Position numbers and translations under genes: made by a program | NCBI RefSeq assembly: GCF_001590835.1 | Contig: NZ_LTAQ01000001.1 | Location: forward strand, 762,622 to 826,621 | Reading direction: 5' to 3' | Source of the DNA: Bacillus gaemokensis | Lineage (GTDB): Bacteria; Bacillota; Bacilli; Bacillales; Bacillaceae_G | Length of the DNA stretch: 64,000 nucleotides | The notes under the pieces: generated by a model | Database searches by the model: none | Seen by the model: only the letters and a program-made list of their open reading frames with translations | What the model was told of the DNA's origin: nothing | Part shown: positions 11,304-20,649 of the stretch, in pieces | How positions within the stretch are numbered: position 1 is the stretch's first letter | How the letters are laid out: every line of letters begins with the position of its first letter

Positions 11304-12530
11304 TTATTGACGCTTTATAAATTTAGCTAAATCTTTAAATTTCACTTTATCAGAGTAGTTCATGACACCATTGACATAAATGCGGCTTGTAACAGCATTT
11401 AATATACCAATTGTCACCAGTAAAACTGCTAATGTTATAGTAATCTCTAATACACCAGCCTCTCCAGCTACAATACGCGAGAATGTAACCATTGGCGTAA
11501 AGAATGGAACGTAGGAACTAACAACAACGATTGTACTATTTGGATCACTTAATGATTTGATACTAATAAAGAACGCAGCCATAATTAAAATCATTATTGG
11601 GAAGGAAACGGCTTGTAGATCCTCCGTTTTGGATACAACCGCCCCAGCTGCTGCATACATCATCGCATACAGTAAGTATCCTGTAACAAAGTAGATAAGG
11701 AACATACTGATTACTTTTGCATCTAATTTTGTAAAATCAATTGGAACTCCAAATAATGAAGCACTCTCTAGGTTTACCCATCCCAATACATATGGAATAA
11801 GATAACCGCATGCCAATATAGCAAGTTGCAATAAAGCTGTTGAGACAACTGCTAAAATTTTTGCATACATCATCGTAAGAGGCTTTACTTTCGGAAGCAT
11901 TACTTCCATAACACGAGAGGCTTTTTCAGACGCAATATTCATTGCAATTGCATTTCCGAATCCGATAATAAACATATACAATGCAAATGTAAAGAAGTAT
12001 GCAATACCAAAAGAAGATGTACGATCTTTTATCGCTTCTTGTTTCACCGGGATTTCCATTTGTAATTGCTGCGCAACCTCTGGTGAAACATTATTTTTAG
12101 CAATTGTTACTGCTGTATATTGCTGTTTTAAATAACTTGCCATTATTGTAGAAACCGTTTGACTTGGGAATCCGTTATACATATACGTAACTTCTGGAAC
12201 TCCATTCTTTTCCGTTACATGGAATAAACCATCTAACTCTCCCTCTTCTACTTGTTTACGCAACTTCTCAAAATCTTCTTTTGAACCAACAGTCGCCTTC
12301 GCTGATGGTAATAACTTATTTACTTCATCTTCTTGCACTTTATATGTAGAACTTTCCGTTACAACAGCAATCTTATCTTTATCCTTATTTTTATCTCCAT
12401 CCGAAGTAAAATGATTAAATCCAAAAATCCCAAACACAATTAAAAATAAAATCCCACTCGTAATTAACGTCTTTTTAGATAGAAATGATTCCTTAAAATA
12501 AAATGAAAATACATGAGAAAATTTACGCAT
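11304..12530 (-). CDS. natB: ABC exporter permease, NatB-like (ABC-2 type)
   Basis: Membrane subunit of 408 residues. One helix near residues 22-40 is followed by a large extracytoplasmic region of about 130 residues and then a cluster of five or six helices (about 175-385). This is the ABC2_membrane_3 layout of NatB. The conserved cytoplasmic stretch IASEKASRVMEVMLPKVKP is present. The stop of the ATPase gene lies two bases before the ATG. NatAB of B. subtilis extrudes sodium; for this copy the substrate is inferred by family only. Confidence 0.88.
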   Translation of the reverse strand: MRKFSHVFSFYFKESFLSKKTLITSGILFLIVFGIFGFNHFTSDGDKNKDKDKIAVVTESSTYKVQEDEVNKLLPSAKATVGSKEDFEKLRKQVEEGELDGLFHVTEKNGVPEVTYMYNGFPSQTVSTIMASYLKQQYTAVTIAKNNVSPEVAQQLQMEIPVKQEAIKDRTSSFGIAYFFTFALYMFIIGFGNAIAMNIASEKASRVMEVMLPKVKPLTMMYAKILAVVSTALLQLAILACGYLIPYVLGWVNLESASLFGVPIDFTKLDAKVISMFLIYFVTGYLLYAMMYAAAGAVVSKTEDLQAVSFPIMILIMAAFFISIKSLSDPNSTIVVVSSYVPFFTPMVTFSRIVAGEAGVLEITITLAVLLVTIGILNAVTSRIYVNGVMNYSDKVKFKDLAKFIKRQ

Positions 12531-12532
12531 TG

Positions 12533-13417
12533 TTATTTCGCCCTCTCTACAAATATTTCGTTTAACGTCGGCTCCAGCATTTTAAATTGTCGTAAGCTGA
12601 CACCTTGTTCTTGCAACTTTTGTAAAATCATTAGGGCTTCTGTATCATCTTGCACTTTCACATAAAGGAGTCCTTGCTGTTTTTCATACGGAATATTTAG
12701 AGCTTGCAATGCCTGTTCATTTTCTACCGCATCTTCAATTGTTAAATTACGAAAACCGTATTCTTTCTTAATGTCGCTCAGCTGTCCTTCAACAACTGCT
12801 TCACCCTTCTTCAAAATACAAACATGTTGGCAAAATGCTTCTACTTGTTCCATCCGATGGCTGGATAAAATAATCGTTTTCCCACTTTGTACTTGTTCTT
12901 CAATAATACTTGCTAACATACCAGCATTAACTGGATCTAGTCCACTAAATGGTTCATCTAAAATAAGAAGTTCCGGATCATGAAGAAGCGCAGCTATTAA
13001 TTGGATTTTTTGCTGATTTCCTTTTGACAGCTCTCCTGCTGTCTTATATTTATATTCCAGGATTGCTAGTTTCTCTAACCAACGATCAATCGCTCGGTCT
13101 ACTTCTTTTTTTGTCATTCCTTCTAATCTTCCAAAATAGCGAAGCTGATCTATTACTCTACTTTTTGTATATAATCCTCTTTCTTCTGGAAGATACCCAA
13201 TTGTCACTCCACTCTGAGATATCGCTTTCCCGTTCCATGTAATGGTCCCTTCATTGGGAGTCAATAAACCGAGGAGCATTTTAATCGTTGTCGTTTTTCC
13301 TGCACCATTTCGTCCAAGCAATCCCAACACTTCACCTTTTGGTAATGAAATTTGCAATTGATTTACTGCTTTTGATTCACCGAATATTTTCGTTAAATTT
13401 TGAATTTGTAAACTCAA
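12533..13417 (-). CDS. natA: ABC exporter ATPase, NatA-like
   Basis: Cytoplasmic ATPase of 294 residues from the start chosen here. Walker A is GLLGRNGAGKTTTIK, the signature is LSKGNQQKIQ, Walker B is LLILDEPFSGLDP and the switch histidine is in ILSSHRM. The C-terminal tail of about 80 residues is typical of NatA/YhaQ proteins. The start is TTG at 13417 (MSLQIQNLTKIFG), with AGGAGGG eight bases upstream; the ATG at 13444 would place that ribosome site inside the gene. It is coupled to natB. Confidence 0.9.
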   Translation of the reverse strand: MSLQIQNLTKIFGESKAVNQLQISLPKGEVLGLLGRNGAGKTTTIKMLLGLLTPNEGTITWNGKAISQSGVTIGYLPEERGLYTKSRVIDQLRYFGRLEGMTKKEVDRAIDRWLEKLAILEYKYKTAGELSKGNQQKIQLIAALLHDPELLILDEPFSGLDPVNAGMLASIIEEQVQSGKTIILSSHRMEQVEAFCQHVCILKKGEAVVEGQLSDIKKEYGFRNLTIEDAVENEQALQALNIPYEKQQGLLYVKVQDDTEALMILQKLQEQGVSLRQFKMLEPTLNEIFVERAK

Positions 13418-13704
13418 TGTATAAACCCTCCTCTTCTTTACCACCCTTACTCTATTCTAAACATTATGATTATTTAAAACAAAATATAGTAATGCATATG
13501 ACTTTATTTCATTCGATACTCAATCCCCTTATATACCACTTCTTCCCAACCCACAATTTGTTTCATTTAGTTAAAATTGTAAATACAAAAGTATTTTTTG
13601 TCAATTATAATTGTCATTTCGACATGAATGATTGACACTAAAAATATCCTATTCCTTACTTATTATACTGAAATAGGGCATACTACTGTATACATAAATA
13701 ACAA

Positions 13705-13720
13705 TATGCAAAAATGCATA
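13705..13720 (+). promoter_or_regulatory. PlcR box before the acid phosphatase gene
   Basis: TATGCAAAAATGCATA fits the PlcR consensus TATGnAnnnnTnCATA at every fixed position and is a near-perfect palindrome. It lies 73 bases before the phosphatase ATG, with a TATAAT-like box (near 13753) between. The 375-base gap 13418-13792 otherwise holds a 12-base perfect palindrome CAATTATAATTG (13602-13613) and no gene that I can support. Confidence 0.75.
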
Positions 13721-13792
13721 AAAAAAGCTACAAAAACCATTATATTTTAATATATAATATTAAATGATTTATTTACATCAAGGAGGATACAT

Positions 13793-14620
13793 ATGAAGAT
13801 GAAAAGGGGCATTACCACTTTATTATCTGTAGCAGTTCTTTCTACATCACTTGTAGCATGTACAGGAACAGCTGAGAAAACAGTGGCAAAAGAAGAGCAA
13901 GTAAAATTAACAGATCAGCAATTGATGGCCGATTTATGGTATCAAACAGCTAGTGAAACAAAAGCATTATACTATCAAGGATATAATATCGGTCAATTAA
14001 AACTGGATGCTGCTCTTGCAAAAGGTACAAGCAAGAAGCCAGCGATTGTACTAGACTTAGATGAAACTGTTTTAGATAACAGCCCTCACCAAGCTATGAG
14101 TGTAAAAACAGGAAAGGGCTACCCTTATAAATGGGATGAGTGGATTAATAAAGCAGAAGCAGAAGCGCTTCCTGGCGCAGTTGATTTCTTAAAATATACA
14201 GAGTCTAAAGGTGTAGACATTTATTACATTTCGAACCGTAAAACAAATCAATTAGATGCAACAATTAAAAACCTTGAGCGCGTTGGTGCTCCGCAAGCAA
14301 CAAAAGAACATATTTTACTACAAGACCCGAAAGAAAAAGGAAAAGAAAAGCGTCGTGAAGTTGTTTCACAATCACACGATATTGTCCTATTCTTCGGTGA
14401 CAACTTATCTGACTTCACTGGATTTGATGGAAAGTCTGTAAAAGATCGCAATCAAACGGTTGAAGAAACAAAAGCACAATTTGGTGAGAAATTCATCATT
14501 TTCCCTAACCCAATGTATGGTGACTGGGAAGGTGCTTTATACGATTATAACTTCAAAAAGTCCGATGCAGAAAAAGATAAAATTCGTCGAGACAACTTAA
14601 AATCATTTGATGTGAAATAA
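13793..14620 (+). CDS. Lipoprotein acid phosphatase / 5'-nucleotidase, e(P4) family
   Basis: HAD-type phosphatase of 275 residues. The signal peptide ends in a lipobox (SLVAC, cysteine 23), so it should be anchored outside the membrane. The catalytic motif is LDLDETVLDNSP near residue 90, followed by YYISNRKT and LFFGDNLSDF, which are the other HAD motifs. The family removes phosphate from nucleotides and nicotinamide nucleotides. The ATG has AAGGAGG six bases upstream. The PlcR box before it suggests control by quorum sensing together with secreted virulence factors; this is an inference from sequence. Confidence 0.92.
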   Translation: MKMKRGITTLLSVAVLSTSLVACTGTAEKTVAKEEQVKLTDQQLMADLWYQTASETKALYYQGYNIGQLKLDAALAKGTSKKPAIVLDLDETVLDNSPHQAMSVKTGKGYPYKWDEWINKAEAEALPGAVDFLKYTESKGVDIYYISNRKTNQLDATIKNLERVGAPQATKEHILLQDPKEKGKEKRREVVSQSHDIVLFFGDNLSDFTGFDGKSVKDRNQTVEETKAQFGEKFIIFPNPMYGDWEGALYDYNFKKSDAEKDKIRRDNLKSFDVK

Positions 14621-14621
14621 T

Positions 14622-14647
14622 AAAAGGATGGCTTTCGCCATCCTTTT
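14622..14647 (+). terminator. Terminator after acid phosphatase
   Basis: Arms AAAAGGATGG (14622-14631) and CCATCCTTTT (14638-14647), followed by ATTATTT. Confidence 0.8.
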
Positions 14648-14823
14648 ATTATTTCATTCTTTTGAACCTTTTTATCGATATATACGAACAATCACGATGA
14701 AAATCTCCAATTTCACACATTTTTTGACATTTTCTTTGCAATTCTATTACGTTATGACTCTTATATTTCTTTTTATAAAAACTAGACTTATAATTAACAT
14801 ACTAGATAAACCATAAGAAAGGA

Positions 14824-15621
14824 ATGAGATTACACAGCGTTATGAAAAAGGTAATTGTTATTTCTGCCACTACGATTGTAATCGGTATCACATCCTTCGC
14901 TTATTTCAGCTCTAAATCTCCACTACAAAATGAAGCGAAAGCTGTCGAAACACAAAGGCATATTGAACACCCAAAAGAAGAGATTCCAGCATTCCCAAAG
15001 GCAAATCATACTGCAAAGAAAATAGATGAGAATCTCTCGCTTGTTACAAATCCAGATTCACCACTAGTATTAGTAAATAAGCATCGTAAATTGCCAGATG
15101 GTTATACACCAGATGATCTTATAAGACCGGACGTCCCATTCGCATATCCAAAAGATAAAGAGAAAACATTACTTCGTCAAGACGCTGCTGTTGCTCTTGA
15201 AAAAATGTTCCATGCAGCAAAAGAACAAGGACTAGAGCTTACGGCTGTCTCAGGTTACCGCTCTTATAAGCGCCAACAATCATTACATAATATGTACATC
15301 AAACGTCAAGGACAAGCTGAAGCTGATTCAGTTAGCGCAGTTCCTGGAACGAGCGAACATCAAACAGGACTTGCGATGGATATTAGTTCTAAATCAGCAA
15401 GTTATCAGTTAGAAGAGATTTTTGGCGAGACAGAGGAAGGAAAATGGGTAGCAGCACATGCTCATGAATTCGGCTTTGTTATTCGTTATTTAGAAGATAA
15501 AACAGCTACGACAGAATATGCGTATGAACCATGGCATCTTCGCTATGTTGGCAAGCCATACGCTACATACTTACATAAACATCATCTGACATTAGAAGAA
15601 GCGATGGGTGCAAAAAAATAA
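14824..15621 (+). CDS. vanY: D-alanyl-D-alanine carboxypeptidase, VanY/M15B family
   Basis: Cell-envelope zinc peptidase that trims the terminal D-Ala from peptidoglycan stem peptides, up to 265 residues. The N-terminal hydrophobic segment (about 8-28) is a signal anchor. The M15B zinc motifs are present: the SxHxxGxAxD pattern in PGTSEHQTGLAMDIS and the ExxH pattern in YEPWHLRYVG. The upstream region LRQDAAVALEKMF and SGYRSYKRQ also fit. The start is uncertain. AAGAAAGGA touches the ATG at 14824, while the alternative MKKVIV at 14842 has a spacing of about 18 bases. It has its own terminator. Confidence 0.9.
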   Translation: MRLHSVMKKVIVISATTIVIGITSFAYFSSKSPLQNEAKAVETQRHIEHPKEEIPAFPKANHTAKKIDENLSLVTNPDSPLVLVNKHRKLPDGYTPDDLIRPDVPFAYPKDKEKTLLRQDAAVALEKMFHAAKEQGLELTAVSGYRSYKRQQSLHNMYIKRQGQAEADSVSAVPGTSEHQTGLAMDISSKSASYQLEEIFGETEEGKWVAAHAHEFGFVIRYLEDKTATTEYAYEPWHLRYVGKPYATYLHKHHLTLEEAMGAKK

Positions 15622-15643
15622 GGGAGCAAATTCGCTCCCTTAT
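15618..15643 (+). terminator. Terminator after vanY
   Basis: Arms ATAAGGGAGC and GCTCCCTTAT with a six-base loop, then a run of T. The left arm contains the vanY stop codon. Confidence 0.85.
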
Positions 15644-15685
15644 TTTTTTTCATCCCACTATTCGATAGGGACGCAGAATCCCCAT

Positions 15686-16132
15686 TTATTGAAGTAGCTT
15701 TTGCTTCCATTCCTCAAGCCAAGGCGCTCCTTTTCCCGTTTTCTTTGAAGCTTGCACCATCGCACCGCGCCCAACTAAGCAAATTTCCCCCGCTTCATTT
15801 TCTACCATATAGTGTAAATCCAAAGAAGAGTTTCCAACTGTTTCAGCTTTTACATACACCTTTAAGTGCTCGTCAAAGAAAATTTGCTTCAAAAAGTTAC
15901 ATTGTAAATCAGCTACGACAATCATTGTTTCCGATGCTTTATGTGTCCATTCTTGCATAAAACCAAGTTCTTTAAAAAACTCAATACGCGCTTCTTCAAA
16001 ATATGTAAAAGCAACACCATTATTCATATGCCCAAACATATCTGTCTCACAAAAACGAACTTTAATAGGAATATAAAATGAAAAATCTTTTGCCCATCTC
16101 TCAAAGTCTTCAATGTAAGAAATCTTTTTCAT
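15686..16132 (-). CDS. Acyl-CoA thioesterase, 4HBT/YbgC-like hotdog protein
   Basis: Single hotdog-fold protein of about 148 residues. The family signature is in RFCETDMFGHMNNGVAFTYF (Asp-x-x-Gly-His-x-Asn), with the acidic residue in FEEARIEFF. It probably hydrolyses an acyl-CoA in the cytoplasm. The start is set at MKKISYIEDFERW (16132), which has AAGGAGAG six bases upstream; a longer in-frame ATG at 16192 has no ribosome site. Its substrate is unknown and it is monocistronic. Confidence 0.85.
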   Translation of the reverse strand: MKKISYIEDFERWAKDFSFYIPIKVRFCETDMFGHMNNGVAFTYFEEARIEFFKELGFMQEWTHKASETMIVVADLQCNFLKQIFFDEHLKVYVKAETVGNSSLDLHYMVENEAGEICLVGRGAMVQASKKTGKGAPWLEEWKQKLLQ

Positions 16133-16242
16133 GTTTTTCTCTCCTTTTTCTTTCATTCTAATAAGTAACATACTACATTTCAGAATAAACAAAAAATTAA
16201 AACTATAGAATCCTATATATATCCATTTTGATTTTCCAACAT

Positions 16243-16400
16243 ATAAAGTGAAACTTTAATCAGTGGGGATTTTCTCCATCCCTCACTGATTATTAGCCTT
16301 CACCAATCAGGCTTTTACGGACAGTTCATCTCCCACCTATCTTCTTTGCTTCCGCTGAATTTTGAGGTGGAAGTGTTACTGTCCGTTAATGCGGGATAAA
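16243..16400. repeat. bcr1-type repeat, near full length
   Basis: This 158-base block runs from ATAAAGTGAAACTTTAATCA to GTTAATGCGGGATAAA and matches the copy at 49204-49358 over its whole length with a few differences. Both ends carry ATAAA (TTTAT on the other strand). Length and sequence fit bcr1, the small non-autonomous repeat known from the B. cereus group. It lies between the thioesterase and sdhB. The following 130 bases hold TTTTCACTTTG twice and then the sdh terminator. Confidence 0.8.
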
Positions 16401-16527
16401 TCGCTGCTATGAAGAACAAAAAATGATCTGCACTCGTTTTCTCTCTTTGTTTTCACTTTGCATGACCGGATGCTCTCTCCCACATAAGAAAAGGTTTTAT
16501 GTCGGTTTTTCACTTTGTATTTATATA

Positions 16528-16561
16528 AATATTGCCTCTTCGAATCGAAGAGGCAATATTT
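16528..16561 (-). terminator. Terminator of the sdhCAB operon
   Basis: Long near-perfect inverted repeat (ATATTGCCTCTTCGA/TCGAAGAGGCAATAT) directly after the sdhB stop codon. Confidence 0.85.
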
Positions 16562-16562
16562 A

Positions 16563-17324
16563 TTAATAGTTATTGTCACTACCAAAGAAATCTTTGAACG
16601 ATTGAATCGTTGTATCTCGGTTTAATGCTGCAATTGATGTTGTTAATGGAATACCTTTTGGACATGATTGTACACAGTTTTGTGAGTTACCACAGTTTGC
16701 AAGACCACCATCACCCATAATTGCACGTAAGCGCTCTGCTTTATGCATTTCACCAGTTGGATGTGAGTTGAACAAACGAGCTTGCGAAAGCGGTGCTGGT
16801 CCGATAAAGTCAGATTTACTATTTACGTTCGGACATGATTCTAAGCAAACACCACATGTCATACATTTTGAAAGTTCATATGCCCATTGACGCTTTTTCT
16901 CTGGCATTCTTGGGCCTGGTCCTAGGTCATACGTACCATCAATTGGCACCCAAGCCTTAACACGTTTTAAAGCATCAAACATACGGCTACGATCGACTTG
17001 TAAATCACGTACAACTGGGAATGTCTTCATCGGTTTTATACGAACCGGTTGTTCTAATTTATCGATAAGCGCTGTACATGATTGGCGTGGTTTACCATTA
17101 ATCACCATAGAACAAGCACCACATACTTCTTCTAAACAGTTCATATCCCATGCAACAGGAGTTGTATGAGTTCCTTTTGCATCAACAGGATTACGACGAA
17201 TTTCCATAAGAGCCGAAATAATATTCATATTTGGACGGTATGGAATTTCAAATTCCTGATCAAACGATTGTGCATCTGGTCCATCTTGTCTCGTAATGAT
17301 GAGGCGGATTGTTTTCTCAGACAT
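16563..17324 (-). CDS. sdhB: Succinate dehydrogenase iron-sulfur subunit
   Basis: Electron-transfer subunit of complex II, 253 residues, on the cytoplasmic face of the membrane. The [2Fe-2S] ligands are in CLEEVCGACSMVING with a later Cys in KPRQSC. The [4Fe-4S] and [3Fe-4S] ligands are in CMTCGVCLESCP and CGNSQNCVQSCPKG. The start is ATG at 17324 (MSEKTIRL), after AAGGGGG. It overlaps the end of sdhA by eight bases (ATGTCTGA), so translation is coupled. It is the last gene of the operon. Confidence 0.97.
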   Translation of the reverse strand: MSEKTIRLIITRQDGPDAQSFDQEFEIPYRPNMNIISALMEIRRNPVDAKGTHTTPVAWDMNCLEEVCGACSMVINGKPRQSCTALIDKLEQPVRIKPMKTFPVVRDLQVDRSRMFDALKRVKAWVPIDGTYDLGPGPRMPEKKRQWAYELSKCMTCGVCLESCPNVNSKSDFIGPAPLSQARLFNSHPTGEMHKAERLRAIMGDGGLANCGNSQNCVQSCPKGIPLTTSIAALNRDTTIQSFKDFFGSDNNY

Positions 17325-19110
17325 GTTGTTTATCCCCCTTCTCTTCACCCTTAGCAGCTACATCATGTTTTGAAGAATAATCACGTTTACGTGGTTTGAT
17401 TAATGAAATATCAACGTCTTCGTAATGGAATGCTGGTGCATTTCCTTCTCCCTCAAATTTCGCCATTGTAGTTTTTAAGAAGTTTGCATCATCACGATTT
17501 GGGAATTCCGGTTTATAATGCGCACCGCGGCTTTCATTACGGTTATATGCACCAATTGTAATAACACGTGCTAATTGAAGCATGTTTGAAAGTTGACGTG
17601 TAAATGAAGCACCTTGGTTACTCCATTTTGCTGTATCGTTAATATTAATGTGTTTATAACGCTCGATTAACTCTTCAATCTTCGCATCTGTTTCTAGTAA
17701 TTTTTTATTTTCACGAACTACCGTTACGTTATCTGTCATCCATTCTCCAAGCTCTTTATGAAGAACATATGCATTTTCAGTACCATCTAACGTTAAAATA
17801 TTGTTAAATTTCTCTGTTTCGATTAATTCATTTTGATCATATACAGAAGAAGAAACAGCATCAGATGATTTTGAAAGACCTTTCATATATTCAATTGCAT
17901 TTGGCCCTGCTACCATACCACCATAAATTGCTGATAGTAATGAGTTCGCACCTAGTCGGTTCCCACCGTGCATAGAGTAATCACACTCACCTGCTGCAAA
18001 CAACCCTGGAATGCTTGTCATTTGCTTATAATCAACCCATAATCCACCCATTGAGTAGTGAACAGCAGGGAAGATTTTCATCGGTAGTTTACGAGGATCG
18101 TCACCTGTGAATTTTTCATAGATTTCAATAATTCCACCTAGTTTAATATCTAATTCTTTCGGATCTTTATGAGAAAGATCTAGATATACCATGTTTTCAC
18201 CATTAATACCTAACTTTTGCTCTACGCACACGTCAAAGATTTCACGCGTTGCGATATCACGAGGTACAAGATTTCCGTATGCAGGATACTTCTCTTCTAA
18301 GAAGTACCATGGTTTACCGTCTTTATACGTCCAAACGCGTCCACCTTCACCACGTGCAGATTCACTCATAAGACGTAATTTATCGTCCCCAGGAATTGCA
18401 GTTGGGTGAATTTGAATGAACTCACCATTTGCATAATATGCACCTTGTTGATATACAGCAGATGCCGCTGTACCTGTATTAATAATAGAGTTTGTAGATT
18501 TCCCAAAGATGATACCAGGGCCCCCTGTTGCCATAATCACGGCATCAGCTTGGAAACTTCTAATCTCCATAGATTGTAAGTCTTGTGCAACGATTCCGCG
18601 GCATACACCCTCATCATCAATAACAGCACGTAAGAAATCCCAACCTTCATATTTCGTTACGAGTCCCGCTACTTCATGACGACGTACTTGCTCATCTAAT
18701 GCGTACAATAATTGTTGACCAGTTGTCGCACCAGCAAACGCTGTACGGTGATGTTGTGTTCCTCCAAAGCGACGGAAATCAAGAAGTCCCTCTTCTGTAC
18801 GGTTAAACATAACACCCATGCGATCCATTAAATGAATAATACCTGGTGCTGCCTCGCACATTGCTTTAACTGGTGGTTGGTTCGCTAAGAAGTCCCCACC
18901 ATAAATTGTATCGTCAAAGTGGATCCATGGAGAATCCCCTTCACCTTTCGTATTTACGGCACCGTTAATACCACCCTGTGCACAAACAGAATGTGAACGT
19001 TTTACTGGTACTAAAGAAAATAGCTCCACGTTTACTCCTGCTTCTGCTGCCTTAATCGTTGCCATTAAGCCGGCCAAGCCACCGCCGACTACTATAAGTT
19101 TCCCTTTCAT
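17317..19110 (-). CDS. sdhA: Succinate dehydrogenase flavoprotein subunit
   Basis: Catalytic subunit of 597 residues that oxidises succinate to fumarate. The N-terminal dinucleotide fold is GGGLAGLMATIKAAEAG, and the histidine that binds FAD covalently is in KRSHSVCAQGGINGA. Substrate-side motifs follow in the order IQIHPTAIPG, SARGEGGRVW and the capping-domain region, then GECDYSMHGGNRLGANS. The ATG has AAGGAGTGGG upstream. It lies 13 bases after sdhC and overlaps sdhB. Length and gene order match the Bacillus enzyme. Confidence 0.98.
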   Translation of the reverse strand: MKGKLIVVGGGLAGLMATIKAAEAGVNVELFSLVPVKRSHSVCAQGGINGAVNTKGEGDSPWIHFDDTIYGGDFLANQPPVKAMCEAAPGIIHLMDRMGVMFNRTEEGLLDFRRFGGTQHHRTAFAGATTGQQLLYALDEQVRRHEVAGLVTKYEGWDFLRAVIDDEGVCRGIVAQDLQSMEIRSFQADAVIMATGGPGIIFGKSTNSIINTGTAASAVYQQGAYYANGEFIQIHPTAIPGDDKLRLMSESARGEGGRVWTYKDGKPWYFLEEKYPAYGNLVPRDIATREIFDVCVEQKLGINGENMVYLDLSHKDPKELDIKLGGIIEIYEKFTGDDPRKLPMKIFPAVHYSMGGLWVDYKQMTSIPGLFAAGECDYSMHGGNRLGANSLLSAIYGGMVAGPNAIEYMKGLSKSSDAVSSSVYDQNELIETEKFNNILTLDGTENAYVLHKELGEWMTDNVTVVRENKKLLETDAKIEELIERYKHININDTAKWSNQGASFTRQLSNMLQLARVITIGAYNRNESRGAHYKPEFPNRDDANFLKTTMAKFEGEGNAPAFHYEDVDISLIKPRKRDYSSKHDVAAKGEEKGDKQHV

Positions 19111-19123
19111 GCTCTCCCACTCC

Positions 19124-19750
19124 TTACTGATTTGCTAGCTGTGGATCGATGAACGCTAATAATGCACTCACACCTACATAAGATAAACCTAGGAAAATAG
19201 CTAATGTTACATAAGTAGAGATACGTTGTGAACGTGGCGATACTGTAATTCCCCAGCTAATGCAGAATGTCCATAGTCCATTAGCAAAGTGGAAAATTGT
19301 TGATACAACCCCAACCAAATAGAAACCAAACATAGCTGGGTTGTTTAAAATATCTGCCATCATATCATAGTTTACTTGTTTACCTAACAATGCTTGAATA
19401 CGAGTTTCCCAAACGTGCCAAGATATGAAAATCAGCGTAACGATACCTGAGATCCGTTGGAAGACGAACATCCAGTTACGGAAGTAACCGTAAGATACCG
19501 CATTGTTCTTAGCTGTAAATGCAATATATAATCCATATATAGCATGGTACAGTATTGGTAAAAAGATGACGAAAATTTCTAGCGCATACCGGAATGGAAG
19601 GAGCTCCATAAAATGAGCAGCTTTGTTAAAAGCCTCTGCTCCTCTTGTTGCAAAGTTGTTTACTACTAAATGTTGCGTCAAAAAGACACCAACCGGAATG
19701 ACCCCCATTAATGAGTGCCACTTGCGAAACGTATACTCGCGGCCTTTCAT
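19124..19750 (-). CDS. sdhC: Succinate dehydrogenase cytochrome b558 subunit
   Basis: Di-heme membrane anchor of 208 residues with five predicted helices. Histidines suited to axial heme ligation are visible near the ends of the helices (RKWHSLMG, FLTQHLVV, LYHAIYG, ISWHVWE, IFHFANG). It passes electrons from sdhB to menaquinone. It is first in the sdhCAB operon, with an AGGGGGG ribosome site. Confidence 0.95.
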   Translation of the reverse strand: MKGREYTFRKWHSLMGVIPVGVFLTQHLVVNNFATRGAEAFNKAAHFMELLPFRYALEIFVIFLPILYHAIYGLYIAFTAKNNAVSYGYFRNWMFVFQRISGIVTLIFISWHVWETRIQALLGKQVNYDMMADILNNPAMFGFYLVGVVSTIFHFANGLWTFCISWGITVSPRSQRISTYVTLAIFLGLSYVGVSALLAFIDPQLANQ

Positions 19751-20062
19751 GTCCCCATTACCCCCCTTGAGTGTTTGACTGCTGCTTTCAGTATTAGTTT
19801 ATAACAATAATGTTTTTTCACTATTGCTATAAGAAAAACTGAAAAAATTATTCGAAATATTTCAGCATAATTTGATACCAAGTTCATTTTACTCCTATTT
19901 TTGTCGAAGCGTCAAGAAAACGTATACATAATTTGTACATAATTTGCATATAATTTGCCAATTCTTTTTTTCTTCCTATTTATTAAGATTTTCCCAAAGA
20001 AAGTTCTGTTTTTATAAATGGGAAATGTTATATAATAATCCCTATAGAAAGAGGGGAATATT
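19751..20062. other. Divergent promoter region between sdhC and yslB
   Basis: A 312-base AT-rich gap without a supportable gene. It contains a TATAAT at 20031-20036 suited to yslB transcription. On the other side there is a long leader for sdhC in which no riboswitch fold is recognisable. Confidence 0.5.
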
Positions 20063-20512
20063 GTGAGCAAAAATACAATTGATATAGCATCTTTACAAGA
20101 TGTTTCATTAAACGCCTTCGCTTATGAATTGCTGCGTGAAGAATTACTACCTGATCTAATTGGTAAAGAATTAGATGATATCTTATACTGGGCTGGCCGA
20201 AATCTAGCGCGAAAATATCCGTTAGAAACCATTGAAGAAGTCATTCACTTTTTTGAAAAAGCCGGCTGGGGCACTTTAAACATCATTGAACATAAACGTC
20301 GTGAAATGCACTTCCAGCTGACAAGCCCACTTATTACAGAGCGTCAAAAACAAAAAAAACATTCTTCTTACCAATTAGAAGCTGGATTCATTGCAGAGCA
20401 AATTCAAAAGCAACGAAACGTTGTTGCAGAGTCATATGAAGAGCAAAAAAAGCGTTCGGATTCCATTACATTCCTCGTAAAATGGGACGTGAAAGATCTC
20501 ATCGAAGTGTAG
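20063..20512 (+). CDS. yslB: YslB-family protein (DUF2507)
   Basis: Cytoplasmic protein of 149 residues. The conserved N-terminal half includes LREELLPDLIG, ILYWAGRNLARKYP and FFEKAGWGTL, which resembles the V4R-like fold of DUF2507. The function is not established. It starts with GTG after AGAGGGG. The position between sdhC (divergent) and uvrC (convergent) is the same as in B. subtilis. Confidence 0.88.
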   Translation: MSKNTIDIASLQDVSLNAFAYELLREELLPDLIGKELDDILYWAGRNLARKYPLETIEEVIHFFEKAGWGTLNIIEHKRREMHFQLTSPLITERQKQKKHSSYQLEAGFIAEQIQKQRNVVAESYEEQKKRSDSITFLVKWDVKDLIEV

Positions 20513-20527
20513 AATCCATAACAACAG

Positions 20528-20560
20528 TCAACTAGACATATAGGTTTAGTTGATTTTTTT
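20528..20560 (+). terminator. Terminator after yslB
   Basis: Arms TCAACTA (20528-20534) and TAGTTGA (20547-20553), followed by seven T. Confidence 0.65.
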
Positions 20561-20620
20561 ATTTTTGCATATTCATTCATTTTAGATGATTTTTAATCTT
20601 CTGAAATTATATCAAAAAAT

Positions 20621-20649
20621 AGAAGACGTTGTAAACTACAACGTCTTCT
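20621..20649 (-). terminator. Terminator of uvrC
   Basis: Perfect 13-base arms AGAAGACGTTGTA/TACAACGTCTTCT. The right arm contains the last codons of uvrC. Confidence 0.8.

Noticed and set aside
13602-13613. Palindrome CAATTATAATTG as a PerR or Zur operator
   Set aside because: It is short, AT-rich and does not match the longer consensus of either regulator. Such palindromes are frequent by chance at this base composition.
14628-14816. Open frame of 62 codons between the phosphatase and vanY
   Set aside because: It starts inside the terminator hairpin, has no ribosome site and has AT-rich, non-coding-like composition.
16440-16530. Second bcr1 copy in opposite orientation, suggested by two TTTTCACTTTG stretches
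   Set aside because: Only the short end-like sequence recurs. The interior does not align with the complete copies.
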